A DNA stretch of 64,000 nt from Chitinophagales bacterium (lineage in GTDB: Bacteria > Bacteroidota > Bacteroidia > Chitinophagales > JADIYW01), in contig JAMLHH010000011.1 of assembly GCA_023957215.1 (NCBI GenBank), forward strand, positions 22,015 through 86,014, written 5' to 3'. Below the pieces are notes generated by a model. The model was not told the DNA's origin, made no database searches, and worked only from the letters and a program-made list of their open reading frames with translations. How positions within the stretch are numbered: the first letter of the stretch is position 1; each line of letters begins with the position of its first letter. A program made the position numbers and the translations under genes. Shown one piece after another: positions 34,730 to 44,700 of the stretch.

Positions 34730-36610
34730 ATGAAGCTAAAATTTATATGGATAACCTTTTTTGCTTTTCTATGTATTTCAGTAAATGCTCAAGTAAGCAG
34801 TTTGTCTAAAAAGGCACAAACACAATGGTTTTCCATTAAAAACCTATACTCTTTAAACAGATTTGAGATTGTACAACCCCAACTTGAAAAGTTTGTAAAA
34901 AGCAATCCTAAGTTTCTTCCGGCGAAAAAGAATTTGGCAGAGTTGTATTTAAAAACCAATCAAGACGAAAAAGCGGCGGAGTTTGTAAATGAAGTTCTTC
35001 AAAAAGGTGAAATAGATAATAAAAATTGGTATTTGCTTTCTGCCGAAACCAATGAGCGACTCAAAAAATATCCTGAAGCCATACAGGCACTGAAGAAATT
35101 TCAGGAGTACCCTAAATTGACACTTATTTTATCCCAAAAAGCAGATGCGGAAATTGCACGTTTGGAGTTTATCTACGATATGAGGCAACACCCTGTTGAT
35201 TTTGAACCTATCAGTTTGCCGGGTGAAGTCAACACCGCTTTTGATGAATTATATCCGGTCATCAATCCGGAAGGCAACAAGCTCTTTTTTACCCGAAAAG
35301 AACTCAATGAAGATATGTATGTCGCCGAACTCAATGATAGTGCTTGGACAAATGCCGTGACTTTACCTTTTAACACCAGTGGAAATGAAGGAGCGCAGAC
35401 AATATCGGCAGATGGGAAATTGATACTTTTTACGGCTTGCAACAGAAGAGACGGATTGGGCAGTTGTGATATTTATTATACGGTAAAAGCCAATGGCACG
35501 TGGACCAAGGTTTCCGGCTTGGGCACTCCTATCAATACCGGAGATTGGGAAAGTCAGCCCTGTATCGCTTTTAATGGAAAAGTTTTGATATTTAGCGCCA
35601 TTAGAGAAGGTGGTTATGGTGCAAAAGATTTATACGCCAGCTATCTCAACAGGGAAAACAAGTGGATGGAACCCCAGAATTTGGGTGCGATCATCAATAC
35701 GAAAGGAAACGAAGAGACCCCATTTTTTCATCCGGATGGCAGAACACTCTATTTTACCTCGGACGGTCATCCTTCCATAGGTGGAAAAGATATCTTTATG
35801 TCAAAACTCTCTGATGATGGAATTTGGTCAACACCGATTAACTTGGGATATCCTATCAATACGGAAAGTGATGAATCGGGATTGTTTGTAGCGATGGATG
35901 GTCAACATGCTTATTTTTCGAGTAATCGGGAAGGAGGAGCAGGGAAATTGGATATTTATTATTTCAAATTACCCGAAAAAGTCAAAGCCGGTAGAGCTAA
36001 TTATGTGAAAGCCATCGTCAAAGATGCGGTGACTAAAAAACCTATCCAAGTAGAATATAATATTTACAAATTGAGTAATGACAGTATTTTTACTTACGGT
36101 CAAACGGATAATGATGGGTCTCTTTTGGTGACAATTCCTTCTGATGAAACTTTTAGAATGGAAGTAGATAAAGAAAACTATGTCTTTTATTCCGAACAAT
36201 TTGCCGCCCAAAATGGAACAATACAAAAACCGTATCTTTTAGAAGTATTTTTATCACCTATTGAAATTGGTGCAAGTACGATCTTGAAAAATGTATTGTT
36301 TAAAACAGATAGTTATGAATTAGAATCTGAATCTTATCCCGAATTGCAAAAAGTGGTAGAGTTTCTGCAAAAGCATCCCAACCTGAAAGCTTCTATCATC
36401 GGTCATACTGACAATGTAGGCTCAACCGTCCACAATCTTGAACTTTCTAAAAACCGTGCGCAAGCAGTAGTTGACTATCTCATCAATAAGGGGATTGCCT
36501 CAAATAGACTTACAGTAAAGGGAGTGGGAGAGACCCGACCTATTGCCGATAATGACAGTGTTGAAGGACGAAGTCAAAATAGACGGACTGAATTTGTGAT
36601 AGTCGAATAG
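34730..36610 (+). CDS. OmpA-family protein with TPR and PD40 repeats
   Basis: 626 residues. Signal peptide (MKLKFIWITFFAFLCISVNAQ), TPR-like helices at about 25-130, then WD40-like PD40 beta-propeller repeats at about 160-420 (FDELYPVINPEGNKLFFTRK, AQTISADGKLILFTA, ETPFFHPDGRTLYFTSDGHPS). A CarboxypepD-like linker at about 425-510 follows, and then a C-terminal OmpA domain (LKASIIGHTDNVGS, LSKNRAQAVVDYL, GVGETRPIADND, QNRRTEFVI) that binds peptidoglycan. This architecture matches the PorE-like envelope proteins of Bacteroidota; assignment to type IX secretion is only a possibility here. Confidence 0.92.
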   Translation: MKLKFIWITFFAFLCISVNAQVSSLSKKAQTQWFSIKNLYSLNRFEIVQPQLEKFVKSNPKFLPAKKNLAELYLKTNQDEKAAEFVNEVLQKGEIDNKNWYLLSAETNERLKKYPEAIQALKKFQEYPKLTLILSQKADAEIARLEFIYDMRQHPVDFEPISLPGEVNTAFDELYPVINPEGNKLFFTRKELNEDMYVAELNDSAWTNAVTLPFNTSGNEGAQTISADGKLILFTACNRRDGLGSCDIYYTVKANGTWTKVSGLGTPINTGDWESQPCIAFNGKVLIFSAIREGGYGAKDLYASYLNRENKWMEPQNLGAIINTKGNEETPFFHPDGRTLYFTSDGHPSIGGKDIFMSKLSDDGIWSTPINLGYPINTESDESGLFVAMDGQHAYFSSNREGGAGKLDIYYFKLPEKVKAGRANYVKAIVKDAVTKKPIQVEYNIYKLSNDSIFTYGQTDNDGSLLVTIPSDETFRMEVDKENYVFYSEQFAAQNGTIQKPYLLEVFLSPIEIGASTILKNVLFKTDSYELESESYPELQKVVEFLQKHPNLKASIIGHTDNVGSTVHNLELSKNRAQAVVDYLINKGIASNRLTVKGVGETRPIADNDSVEGRSQNRRTEFVIVE

Positions 36611-36616
36611 ACACAT

Positions 36617-37240
36617 CTAATCAAAAGCTCTTTTGTGTAACCGCGGTATCAACATACCTGTTGATGCGCCAATGAGATAACCGACGAGAATATCCGACCA
36701 AAAATGTTTGCCACCTCCGTATCTGAGTGCTCCGATTGTCAAAGGTAAAACAGCAGCGCCTGTCCAGACCAATGGTTTCATCTTGCTGTTAGGATGGAAA
36801 TCAGAATATACTTGTGCCATGAAAAATAAACTGGCTGCCGTCATGGATGTATGCCCGGAGAAAAAAGAAGCTCTGGCATCTTTTTTTGTTTTCAATTCCA
36901 TCGGCACATCATCATAAAAAACGTAAGGCCTTGTCCTCCTGACTAATTCTTTGGTCATTCCCACCAAGGCAAAATTGAAGGTAAATACCTCCGCCCACAT
37001 TGGAATGATGTATTTGGATTGTTTTCGGATATTTTTATCGGCTAATAATAATAATGGTGCTGCGGCAAATGTGACCATTCCGATATCACTTGCTAATTGT
37101 ATTTTCTTATTATAAGTCCTATTGATAGAAGAATAGTCAAGCTTGTTCATTTTATATGCCAATTCACCTACTTCAAATTCTGTAAACGGTTGATTCTTTT
37201 TATGTTTGATAGCTCCTAATGTTCCCATTCCAATTGTCAA
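36617..37240 (-). CDS. PAP2-family phosphatase, N-terminus frameshifted
   Basis: Acid phosphatase/lipid phosphatase domain: motif 1 in KELVRRTRPYVF, motif 2 SFFSGHTSMTA, motif 3 GGGKHFWSDILVGY. Several transmembrane helices. The best start in this frame is TTG 37240, giving MTIGMGTLGA without a signal. A signal peptide (MKRFFTFIFLLITFVQVFSQ) starts at 37347 in another frame and ends at a stop at 37266-37264. One extra T there would join the two: ...TPAPYQSLNVLVFIGTLTIGMG. So the gene is either newly frameshifted or carries a sequence error. Confidence 0.85.
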   Translation of the reverse strand: MTIGMGTLGAIKHKKNQPFTEFEVGELAYKMNKLDYSSINRTYNKKIQLASDIGMVTFAAAPLLLLADKNIRKQSKYIIPMWAEVFTFNFALVGMTKELVRRTRPYVFYDDVPMELKTKKDARASFFSGHTSMTAASLFFMAQVYSDFHPNSKMKPLVWTGAAVLPLTIGALRYGGGKHFWSDILVGYLIGASTGMLIPRLHKRAFD

Positions 37241-37263
37241 AGTTCCAATAAATACAAGGACGT

Positions 37264-37347
37264 TTAAGACTGATAAGGGGCAGGTGTTTGGGAGAAAACT
37301 TGTACAAACGTGATCAGTAGAAAAATAAAGGTGAAAAATCGTTTCAT
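37264..37347 (-). other. Detached signal peptide of the PAP2 gene
   Basis: 27 codons from ATG 37347 to TAA 37264-37266 encode a classical signal peptide (K-R, hydrophobic core, VFSQ cleavage). It is one base out of frame with the PAP2 domain that follows. Confidence 0.65.
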
Positions 37348-37415
37348 AGATATACTTTCAGAAATTTTTTTATAAATATATGCTATATTACTTTCTAAAG
37401 TTGAATTTGTAAATT

Positions 37416-38361
37416 GTGAAACGACTTTTTTTAATTTTTTGTCTTTTTATCTTCGATCAGACTCAGGCAATAGAAGTCAAAGGTCACTTGTTTGATTTGG
37501 GATGACCATCAAGGTGTATCTGATGCGTTAACACTGACATATTCTTGCAGATAAAGTGCATAAAATCTTTGGCATTACGGACTCGTTAGGTAATTTTTTA
37601 ATTTGCAATTTTTCTTGTAGTTTGGGAGGAAGGTGAATATCCGATTACTGTCAATCGTCCCGATTATTTATACCCTCAATGGTTTTATTTGGTCAAAGAT
37701 AGCCACATTAAAGATACATATATCAAACGGAAAATTGACAATACTACAAAAAGAGGTAGAATCAAATATTGAGAACAAATCAAATTAAACATACCTGGTC
37801 AATCTTACTTTTTTGATAGATATTTCTGCCTCTATGAATCAAGAAGGTAAAATTGATACCTTGAAATATGCATTAAAACATTTGATTCAGCTATTGAAGC
37901 CGACGGATAGAATCAGCATCGTCACTTATTCTAATTTTGCAAAATTGTATATGGATACAAAAGACGGAACTCGCAAGGACGATATTACGCAAGCTATTGA
38001 TCGTATTACTTGTTACGGATTTACCAATGGCGGTCAAGGTTTGGATTTGGCTTTTAAAACGGCAGTGAAAAATTATATTAAAGACGGGAATAACAAAGTG
38101 ATACTTGTGACGGACGGAATTTTTACTACTACCAAAAACAAGGAGAATAAATCGATGGAAAAAATGGTCAAGCAGATGTATAATAAAAAAATTGCTTTGA
38201 GTGCATTTTCTTTTGGAGATATAGAGCAGGAAGCCAAAGATTACTTGTCGCGACTTTCCAAGTTAGGAGGTGGCAGTTATGCACATATACAGGATACTCC
38301 CACCGCCAAGACAGTGATGAAAAAGGAAGCACTTCGCATAGGTGCTTTTAATTCCAAATGA
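37416..38361 (+). pseudogene. Degenerate vWA-domain protein gene
   Basis: GTG 37416 starts a signal peptide (VKRLFLIFCLFIFDQTQA) and KGHLFDLG before a stop. The next frames give DDHQGVSDALTLTYSC, DKVHKIFGITDSLGNFLIC (carboxypeptidase-regulatory-like) and EYPITVNRPDYLYPQWFYLV, each interrupted. Only the vWA part (37813-38361, 182 codons) is still open: FLIDISASMNQEGKID with the MIDAS D-x-S-x-S, ILVTDGIFTTTKN and GGGSYAHI. At least three frame changes are needed to restore it, so it is dead. Lies next to the frameshifted PAP2 gene. Confidence 0.78.
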
Positions 38362-38383
38362 CTTTATGCAAGTTAGAATTGGA

Positions 38384-39073
38384 TTATTTTTGCTTATTTG
38401 ACCATGAAATGTATTTCATCTGATTCATAATCCAATTTTGCCTTTTACGGGTATAAGCACTTGGATTTGTGACAGATAATTTTTTGGGAGAGGGAAGAAT
38501 TGCGACAACCAAAGCCGCTTCGTTTTTATTGACATTTTTTGCCTCTTTTTTAAAATACACCTTGGAGGCTGCACCTACGCCATAGATTCCATTGCCCATT
38601 TCGGCAATGTTTAGATAGACTTCCATGATGCGTTCTTTACCCCAAATCATTTCAATTAAAAAGGTAAAATAGGCTTCTAAACCTTTTCTGACCATAGAAC
38701 GATCTTGCCATAGGAAAGCATTTTTTGCGGTTTGCTGTGAAATGGTGCTTCCGCCTTTTATTTTATTTTTTGTATTCTTTTTATTGTACTCATAAGCCTT
38801 TTTGATGGCTTCAAAATCAAATCCGTTGTGGTCTAAAAACTTTTGATCTTCGGAGGCAATGACTGCTTTGATATATTGAGAAGAAATTTCATCTAAAGAT
38901 TTCCAATCTTGTTGCCAAATAACAGGTCCGTCGCCTTTTATATTATCAAAGCTATTCCCTATCATGGTAAAAGTCAATGGCGGATTGATAAACTTATAGG
39001 CAAGAACCCATACAATACTAAACAAAAAGATACCAAATATAAATCTAAACAGCAGTTTAAACAGCCACTTCAT
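38384..39073 (-). CDS. mtgA: Monofunctional peptidoglycan transglycosylase
   Basis: Polymerises lipid II into glycan strands. One N-terminal transmembrane helix, then the GT51 domain: AVIASEDQKFLDHNGFDFEAI (catalytic Glu), KIKGGSTISQQTAKNAFLW, RKGLEAYFTFLIEMIWGKERIMEVYLN, and YGVGAASKVYFKKEA. 229 residues with no transpeptidase domain. Intact although it lies between broken genes. Confidence 0.95.
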   Translation of the reverse strand: MKWLFKLLFRFIFGIFLFSIVWVLAYKFINPPLTFTMIGNSFDNIKGDGPVIWQQDWKSLDEISSQYIKAVIASEDQKFLDHNGFDFEAIKKAYEYNKKNTKNKIKGGSTISQQTAKNAFLWQDRSMVRKGLEAYFTFLIEMIWGKERIMEVYLNIAEMGNGIYGVGAASKVYFKKEAKNVNKNEAALVVAILPSPKKLSVTNPSAYTRKRQNWIMNQMKYISWSNKQK

Positions 39074-39114
39074 CTTCTACTTGGTATTTTTAGTAAAGTC
39101 TCTCTTTTGTGAAA

Positions 39115-40269
39115 CTATTTTTTCAACCACTTTTCACATTCGGGAAAAGTCTTTTCAGGACAAGGTGACATATCCGGTATAAAAATATAATCACCGGTTT
39201 GAAATTGATTGTTCATTACCAAATAGCAGAAATTGGCTAAACGTCTATTGAGTTCTACAAAACCCCAACTTGAAAAAGCACCATGATTCCCACCACACAC
39301 TATATCAAACCATACTTTCTCACCCACTTCTTTTAGACGACTGTACATTGCATTACAGCCTGTCACTTTTGGTATTTTGGAGTTGTTTTTACAATAGGGA
39401 AAAACTTGACTATAATTCCAAGGAATCAATTCATCGCACTGACCTTGAAGCAAATAAACCGGTACATCTTGTTTTTCCATCATGTCGGGTGAGCCGATGA
39501 AAGGACCGGCAAAAGAGATGATTCCATTGGGTTTTGAACTCACATTTTTGTAATTCCCTACTGATTCTAATCCGCCTAATCTTTTGAGGACATCTGCCGG
39601 AATTTCATTGTCTTGAAGATAGACCGCACCTACCGCATTGGCTCCTCCGGCACTTTCACCTGCGACAAATATTTTATTGGGATCAATGCCATATTTCTTA
39701 GCATTGGCTCTTACATGACGAATCAAAGCTTTTGTATCTTGAAAACCTCTTATTGCTGCATCTGTCATATTCTTTTCGATATCTCCAATACACATCAATG
39801 CTTTATCTGCCTGTGGAAATCCTACTCTGTAATCTCCGGTGATAGCTACATATCCTCGCATAGCAAGTTCGCTATTAAACTCTTTAAAACCCTCTTTGCC
39901 CAAGGCAATCCAAGCACCACCAGGATAAACGATGACACAAGGTCTTCCATTAGGGTTTGGGTCATTTTTGGGTGAAAAGATATCAATTTTCAAATTGGTT
40001 TTTCCTCCATTCCAAGTAGGAAGATTGGTCAAAAATATTTCTTGTGTCTGATCGAAATCACTGAAAATTTTATCTCTGTAACGTACACCATCCGGTTTAT
40101 AAATATCTTTTTCTTGTGTAAGCTTAGCCGGTCTTCCTTCCGCCACTCTTTTTGCTTCGGCTTTCTTTTGATCGTTTTGAACTTTCGTAGCCATTTGTAT
40201 CGTTTGTAAAGGACCACAAGCGCTTAAAAACAAAGAAACAAGTAATAAATAAGTGATTTTTTTCATCAT
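39115..40269 (-). CDS. Alpha/beta hydrolase (esterase) lipoprotein
   Basis: Lipobox MKKITYLLLVSLFLSAC; the mature domain is a carboxylesterase/BD-FAE-like alpha/beta hydrolase with oxyanion-type CVIVYPGGAWIALGKEGF, nucleophile elbow VAGESAGGANAVG, acid region QGQCDELIPW and catalytic His GGNHGAFSSWG. 384 residues. Six Cys residues in the mature part could form disulfides in the periplasm. Substrate unknown. Monocistronic. Confidence 0.9.
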   Translation of the reverse strand: MMKKITYLLLVSLFLSACGPLQTIQMATKVQNDQKKAEAKRVAEGRPAKLTQEKDIYKPDGVRYRDKIFSDFDQTQEIFLTNLPTWNGGKTNLKIDIFSPKNDPNPNGRPCVIVYPGGAWIALGKEGFKEFNSELAMRGYVAITGDYRVGFPQADKALMCIGDIEKNMTDAAIRGFQDTKALIRHVRANAKKYGIDPNKIFVAGESAGGANAVGAVYLQDNEIPADVLKRLGGLESVGNYKNVSSKPNGIISFAGPFIGSPDMMEKQDVPVYLLQGQCDELIPWNYSQVFPYCKNNSKIPKVTGCNAMYSRLKEVGEKVWFDIVCGGNHGAFSSWGFVELNRRLANFCYLVMNNQFQTGDYIFIPDMSPCPEKTFPECEKWLKK

Positions 40270-40363
40270 TTTCCTTTAAAGATTAGTTTTCAGTTGAGCA
40301 AATTTAATAAAGTATCTACATTTTAAGTATTGATTTTGATAATATCAGTATTTTGAGCAAAAT

Positions 40364-41277
40364 ATGTCAAAAGTAAAAGATTGGGGTAAATCTTCATCAC
40401 TGCTATCTGTCTATCTTTTGATAGCGGTGATTTTGTTTGGTATTTTGTGTATTTGGCAAATACCCACAAATATGTAGATGTGTTGGGCTGGGATGAGGGA
40501 CTGTATATGCAAAACGGACTTCTATTTGATACCAAATTACAGAAAGCTTGGGGACCGGTTTATGCTGCATGGTATTATCTTTTGCATCTTTTTCAATCGC
40601 ATCCTTTAAAACTCTACTTGCTCAATTTTCAGGTATTGACGATAGTTCCGGGTATTTTATTTTATATTTATTGGACAAGGCTCAAAATCAGACCTTTAGC
40701 CGCTGCAATTGTAGCTATGTTTTATATTGCTTCGCATGTCAACTTTTATTCATGGCCTAAAATTTCACTTTTTACTCTTGTTGTTTTAGCACTTGCGTTT
40801 ATCGTTTCTACCTTTTTTGAAAATGCAATCAATAGACTCATCACCGTTGCCGGTGGTGTGATAGTGGCTTCTTATATGCGGCCGGAACTCTATCTGGCTT
40901 ATCTGTTGCTGATACTAATTATTTTTTTCTTGATAGGAAAAGGTTTGGTAAAAAGACAGGGCATACAGAAAACGACTTGGGGGCTTTTGGTTTTGCTTCT
41001 GGTCGGTACAGCAGTTTTTCAGAAATGGTTGGGTAATCCACTTTTTAATTTTGAGGGCGAGGGCGGAAGAGCTATTGCTGCATTTGGTCAACACTTTGCA
41101 TATAATTATACAATTTGGAACCATCTGCGACCGGATAGATGGCAGCTACATGCAGCGATAATTATTCAGGAGGTCTTTGGTAATGTGGAAAATTTGGGTG
41201 AAGCCATCAAGACCAATCCACAACCTATTTATCATCATTTTTACTCTAATCTCATCCACTTTTTAAGTAATACCTAA
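40364..41277 (+). pseudogene. Polytopic membrane protein (GT-C-like), 5' part, split by IS
   Basis: ATG 40364 starts MSKVKDWGKSSSLLSVYLLIAVILFGIL, a first transmembrane helix, but that frame stops at 40475-40477. The continuing frame (from GTG 40447) reads VYLANTHKYVDVLGWDEGLYMQNGLLFDTK and runs through about seven helices until the IS at 41273; the final codons belong to the IS. A T5 instead of T4 run at 40443-40446 would fuse the frames. The acidic GWDE in the first loop recalls GT-C glycosyltransferases, but I cannot assign the family. Confidence 0.7.
41268..41272. repeat. Target-site duplication TAATA (left)
   Basis: TAATA directly left of the IS1380-family element; repeated at 42838-42842 on the right. 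Removing the element and one copy restores an open reading frame across the site (SNTWKFYTD). Confidence 0.88.
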
Positions 41278-42837
41278 ATTCCGCACGACTAATTTTTGGT
41301 TAGCTGATTTATTTTACAAGTAGGTTTTTACCCTGCGAGTAGGTTTGGTATGGGCTTGGTATCCTAAAATCTAATTTTTGAACACAACTTCCCCTACCCA
41401 GTTCTGTCGATAAGCTAATCAGGGAGAGCTTTTGTTTAGATTAAATCATTTGTTTAAGCCGAGTTAATCATTTCAATCAGTTTCTCGTTTTTAGTGGCAA
41501 ACTTGTAGTAAGTGCTTCTGCCCGTTCTGACTATTTTAAGAGGAATACAAATGACTCTAAAAATAAACTTCTTTAACCTTGAAGAAGTATCTATCCCCTC
41601 TACCAGACCAACAAATGAGTTTATAATGAACCGATAAAGAATATAGGCAAAAGCCATAATGATTAGGTAAACGGTATTATACTCTAAGTCACTATGAGGC
41701 ATGTATTTCCAGTTGAAGTCATTGTTTTGAATGTCAAACACACGTTCACTGCCTCCTCTTTTATTGTAGAAAATGATGGCGTCTCGTTCAGAAATCGCCC
41801 AGTCATTGGTGATGATGAATAGATAACTGTAGGCATCACCAGTAAAAGCATTGGTTTGCCCTGTAGAATTGGGTTGCCTATAAGCAATTATACGATGGGC
41901 ATGCTTTCCGAAGTTATATCCCATACTATTGGTTTGATAGTTTTCAATTCCAATCCTACAGCTATTCCAATTTTCTAATTTAGAAATTGCAGACAAGAGA
42001 TTTTCAGATTGATTGGCTCTGATGAAAAAGTGAGTACCCATCTGATGGAAAAAATCGGTTACTTCTTTGATGTAAGAACCACTGTCCATCCGTGCTCTTT
42101 GTGGATGGATACCTTCTGCTTTTAATAACTCAATATTCCTTTTATGAGTAGCAAGTTGCTCGGTCTTCACGTTGCAGTTTCCATTTCTCCCCTCAATTGA
42201 AAAGGGAACATTCCCGATGGTTGCAACACCAGAGAAATACCCTCGTGCCCCTTTATAACTGTAGGTTGCATCGTATTTTTCAGCCGGAGTGAATTGGTTG
42301 TCATAATCATACACAAGTGCCTTATCTGAGGAGTCAATCTGTTTAAATTGGATTGCTCCTCGCAATAAAAAGCGATTCATACGAGTGTTGATATTGACTT
42401 TATTCTCTTTACCTGTTGCGGTTTGTAGAAAATCACAATCAACAGACAATTCTTTATTTGCTCTTAGAATTGTATCTGCTGATGGAATTTCGATTCCTTT
42501 CAGATGATTAAGTGTGTTTTCTCGAATGTAGTTAACATCTTCGGTTGCACTCCCACCACAAAATGTTGTGTAGATTGAGCTTAACAGGATATCAGAATAA
42601 TCGTATTTTGCCTGTATGCCTCTGCTACCCAGCTCGTTATTTATGAAATCTGCAACTCCATGCTTAGAAAACAGGTGGTGAATCATTGCTATTCCGCCAA
42701 AAGAACTTATATTTGAATTCGATGTTTTGTACATATCACTAAAGTAGTGAAAAACATTGGAAGGCTTGTAGCTTCTGCAAGCCTTTATTTATGAAGCTTT
42801 CAAGAGGTTATTGTAAATAACGCTTGCGGAATTTAGG
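41273..42837 (-). mobile_element. Complete IS1380-family insertion sequence, 1565 bp
   Basis: Perfect 13-bp terminal inverted repeats CCTAAATTCCGCA (41273-41285; complement at 42825-42837) bound by a 5-bp TAATA duplication. The CC start and short duplication are typical of IS1380. It contains a single full-length transposase gene on the minus strand. The intact duplication implies a recent insertion; the host gene is the polytopic membrane protein. Confidence 0.92.
41454..42734 (-). CDS. IS1380-family DDE transposase
   Basis: 426 residues, full length. First catalytic Asp region VYDYDNQFTPAEKYDATYSYKGARGY, second in HPQRARMDSGSYIKEV, and Glu in YNKRGGSERVFDIQNNDFNWKYMP, the DDE_Tnp_1_4 pattern. 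No internal stop or frameshift, so it is potentially active. Confidence 0.93.
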   Translation of the reverse strand: MYKTSNSNISSFGGIAMIHHLFSKHGVADFINNELGSRGIQAKYDYSDILLSSIYTTFCGGSATEDVNYIRENTLNHLKGIEIPSADTILRANKELSVDCDFLQTATGKENKVNINTRMNRFLLRGAIQFKQIDSSDKALVYDYDNQFTPAEKYDATYSYKGARGYFSGVATIGNVPFSIEGRNGNCNVKTEQLATHKRNIELLKAEGIHPQRARMDSGSYIKEVTDFFHQMGTHFFIRANQSENLLSAISKLENWNSCRIGIENYQTNSMGYNFGKHAHRIIAYRQPNSTGQTNAFTGDAYSYLFIITNDWAISERDAIIFYNKRGGSERVFDIQNNDFNWKYMPHSDLEYNTVYLIIMAFAYILYRFIINSFVGLVEGIDTSSRLKKFIFRVICIPLKIVRTGRSTYYKFATKNEKLIEMINSA

Positions 42838-43618
42838 TAATACTTGGAAATTTTATACGGATATCTTTTTACCCGAATCTATTTTTCATTTGAATGCTAT
42901 TGCACGCTCTCTCATCTTAGGGCTAACAATATTTTTTATTTTCTTCCGAAAAGCATTTAGCTTACAGCTTTGGTGGTCAAGATTCAAATCTTTTAGTTTG
43001 GATTGGTGGATGCTGACAATAGTTGCTACGCCGACACTGATTTCTGTAATATTCATTTTTCCGAGAGAGCATTATATGGTTTTACAACTCTTATTTACTT
43101 TGAGTTTGTTGCTATCTTTTTCTTACGGTTTTACAGGTTGGGAAAATGTGATAAAAGATAGAGAACATATCGGAATGGTTTCTGCCATCGTTTTAGCATT
43201 GGTTATTTTTGCTCCCAATCCTAAAAACAGGGCTTACTTCGACAATTTTAGAGAACCCAAAGGAAATTTTAATGTTCAGGCCGCCCAACTTTTGGAAAAT
43301 TTTGAACTTTTAAAAGATACGATTGCCATCTCGGAAGATGAAGGTGGAATCATTTGTTTTCTTCCCACGCAAATTGCACAGCATTATAAATGGACACCTG
43401 CTTTACGAAAAGAAAAAACGCCGTTTAACCATTTTGCCGATAGTCTGCATACGCAATTATATTATGTCACACCTTTGATGTTGTATGATGACAGGTATTT
43501 GTATGATAATGAGTGGCAGGACTTTTTGAAAACTTATCCCGAAAGAGGTTTTAAGAAAAAAACAATCGCTGACGAATGGTACTTTCTTTATGATACGACA
43601 GCTTTAAAAATAAAATAG
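42838..43618 (+). pseudogene. Polytopic membrane protein (GT-C-like), 3' part after IS
   Basis: Begins with the right TAATA duplication and continues the split gene in the correct frame: TWKFYTDIFLPESIFHLNAIARS, four to five hydrophobic segments, then a soluble C-terminal domain of about 120 residues (EPKGNFNVQAAQLL to YDTTALKIK). The start-like ATG or TTG codons near 42824 belong to the IS end. Expressed alone it would be a membrane fragment. Confidence 0.75.
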
Positions 43619-43628
43619 TTGTCTATTT

Positions 43629-44603
43629 CTAATAATCACGTCTGACTAAGTAGTCTATCAGTTGTAGTAGTATTTTTTTCTTTTCGGTGGAAAGAGAAGT
43701 CTTGTCCAAATAACTGATGGCAGAAGCGATATACTTATCTCTTGTATTTTCTACCGAAGCTAAGATTCCGTGTTTGTCAAAAATCTTTAGGGTGGCTTTT
43801 ATTTTCTCTTTGTTTTGAATAGAAGTGTCATTTAAGATTTGTTCAAGTTCTTGACTTTTAACAATTTCTTCTTCACGTTTTGCCCGGATGAGTAAAAGTG
43901 TCTTTTTATTTTGAATAATATCACCACCGGGTTGCTTGCCTACTAATTCCTCATTCCCATAACAATCCAAAATGTCATCCTGAATTTGAAAAGCCAAACC
44001 CAAATGAATAGCATATTGATACAAAGCTTCAGTATCTGAAACGGGCGCACCACCAATAATGGCACCGATTTTCAGACCGGCGGCTATAACCACAGACGTT
44101 TTTTTACAGATCATTTCGATATATTCTTCTTCTGTCACCACCTCTTGTGTTTCAAAATTCATGTCTAATTGCTGTCCTTCACAAACTTCAATAGCTGTCT
44201 GCGTAAAAATTTCGAGAACCTCTTTGAGATGTTGTTCGGGTACTTTTGAGATGTATTTATAAGCAAATACTAATAGTGCATCACCGGAAAGAATTGCCGT
44301 ATTGTTTCCATACTTTTCATGTACTGTCGTCTGTCCTCTCCGTAGAGGTGCATTGTCCATGATATCATCATGTATTAATGAAAAATTGTGAAAATACTCT
44401 ATGGCGATAGAAGCAGGCAATACGGTCTGATATTGTTGGTTATAGAGATGTGAACCTAATAAAACCAATACCGGTCTGATGCGTTTCCCTCCCATTCCCA
44501 AGAAGTAATTGTTGGGTTGGTAAAGTTCGTCCGGTTTCTGAGTAAACTTTTGGCTTTCTAAATATTCATTGAATACAACTCTTAAATCTGACAATAACTG
44601 CAT
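43629..44603 (-). CDS. Polyprenyl synthetase (long-chain prenyl diphosphate synthase)
   Basis: Adds isopentenyl diphosphate to allylic diphosphates; makes quinone side chains or carotenoid precursors. First Asp-rich motif LIHDDIMDNAPLRRGQTTVH, second FQIQDDILDCYGN; GGKRIRPVLVLLGSHLY precedes. The DDIMD has two residues between Asp pairs (DDxxD). 324 residues. Chain length cannot be told from sequence alone; GGPP or octaprenyl-type are both possible. Divergent from the TetR-fold gene. Confidence 0.93.
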   Translation of the reverse strand: MQLLSDLRVVFNEYLESQKFTQKPDELYQPNNYFLGMGGKRIRPVLVLLGSHLYNQQYQTVLPASIAIEYFHNFSLIHDDIMDNAPLRRGQTTVHEKYGNNTAILSGDALLVFAYKYISKVPEQHLKEVLEIFTQTAIEVCEGQQLDMNFETQEVVTEEEYIEMICKKTSVVIAAGLKIGAIIGGAPVSDTEALYQYAIHLGLAFQIQDDILDCYGNEELVGKQPGGDIIQNKKTLLLIRAKREEEIVKSQELEQILNDTSIQNKEKIKATLKIFDKHGILASVENTRDKYIASAISYLDKTSLSTEKKKILLQLIDYLVRRDY

Positions 44604-44700
44604 GTAAAAAATATTTCAGCCCAAAAATAGACTTATAAAGCGTATAAACGAAAAGTGGTTTGAAATTTGTGTACTTTTAAAGTCATACCTTTTTATTTTT

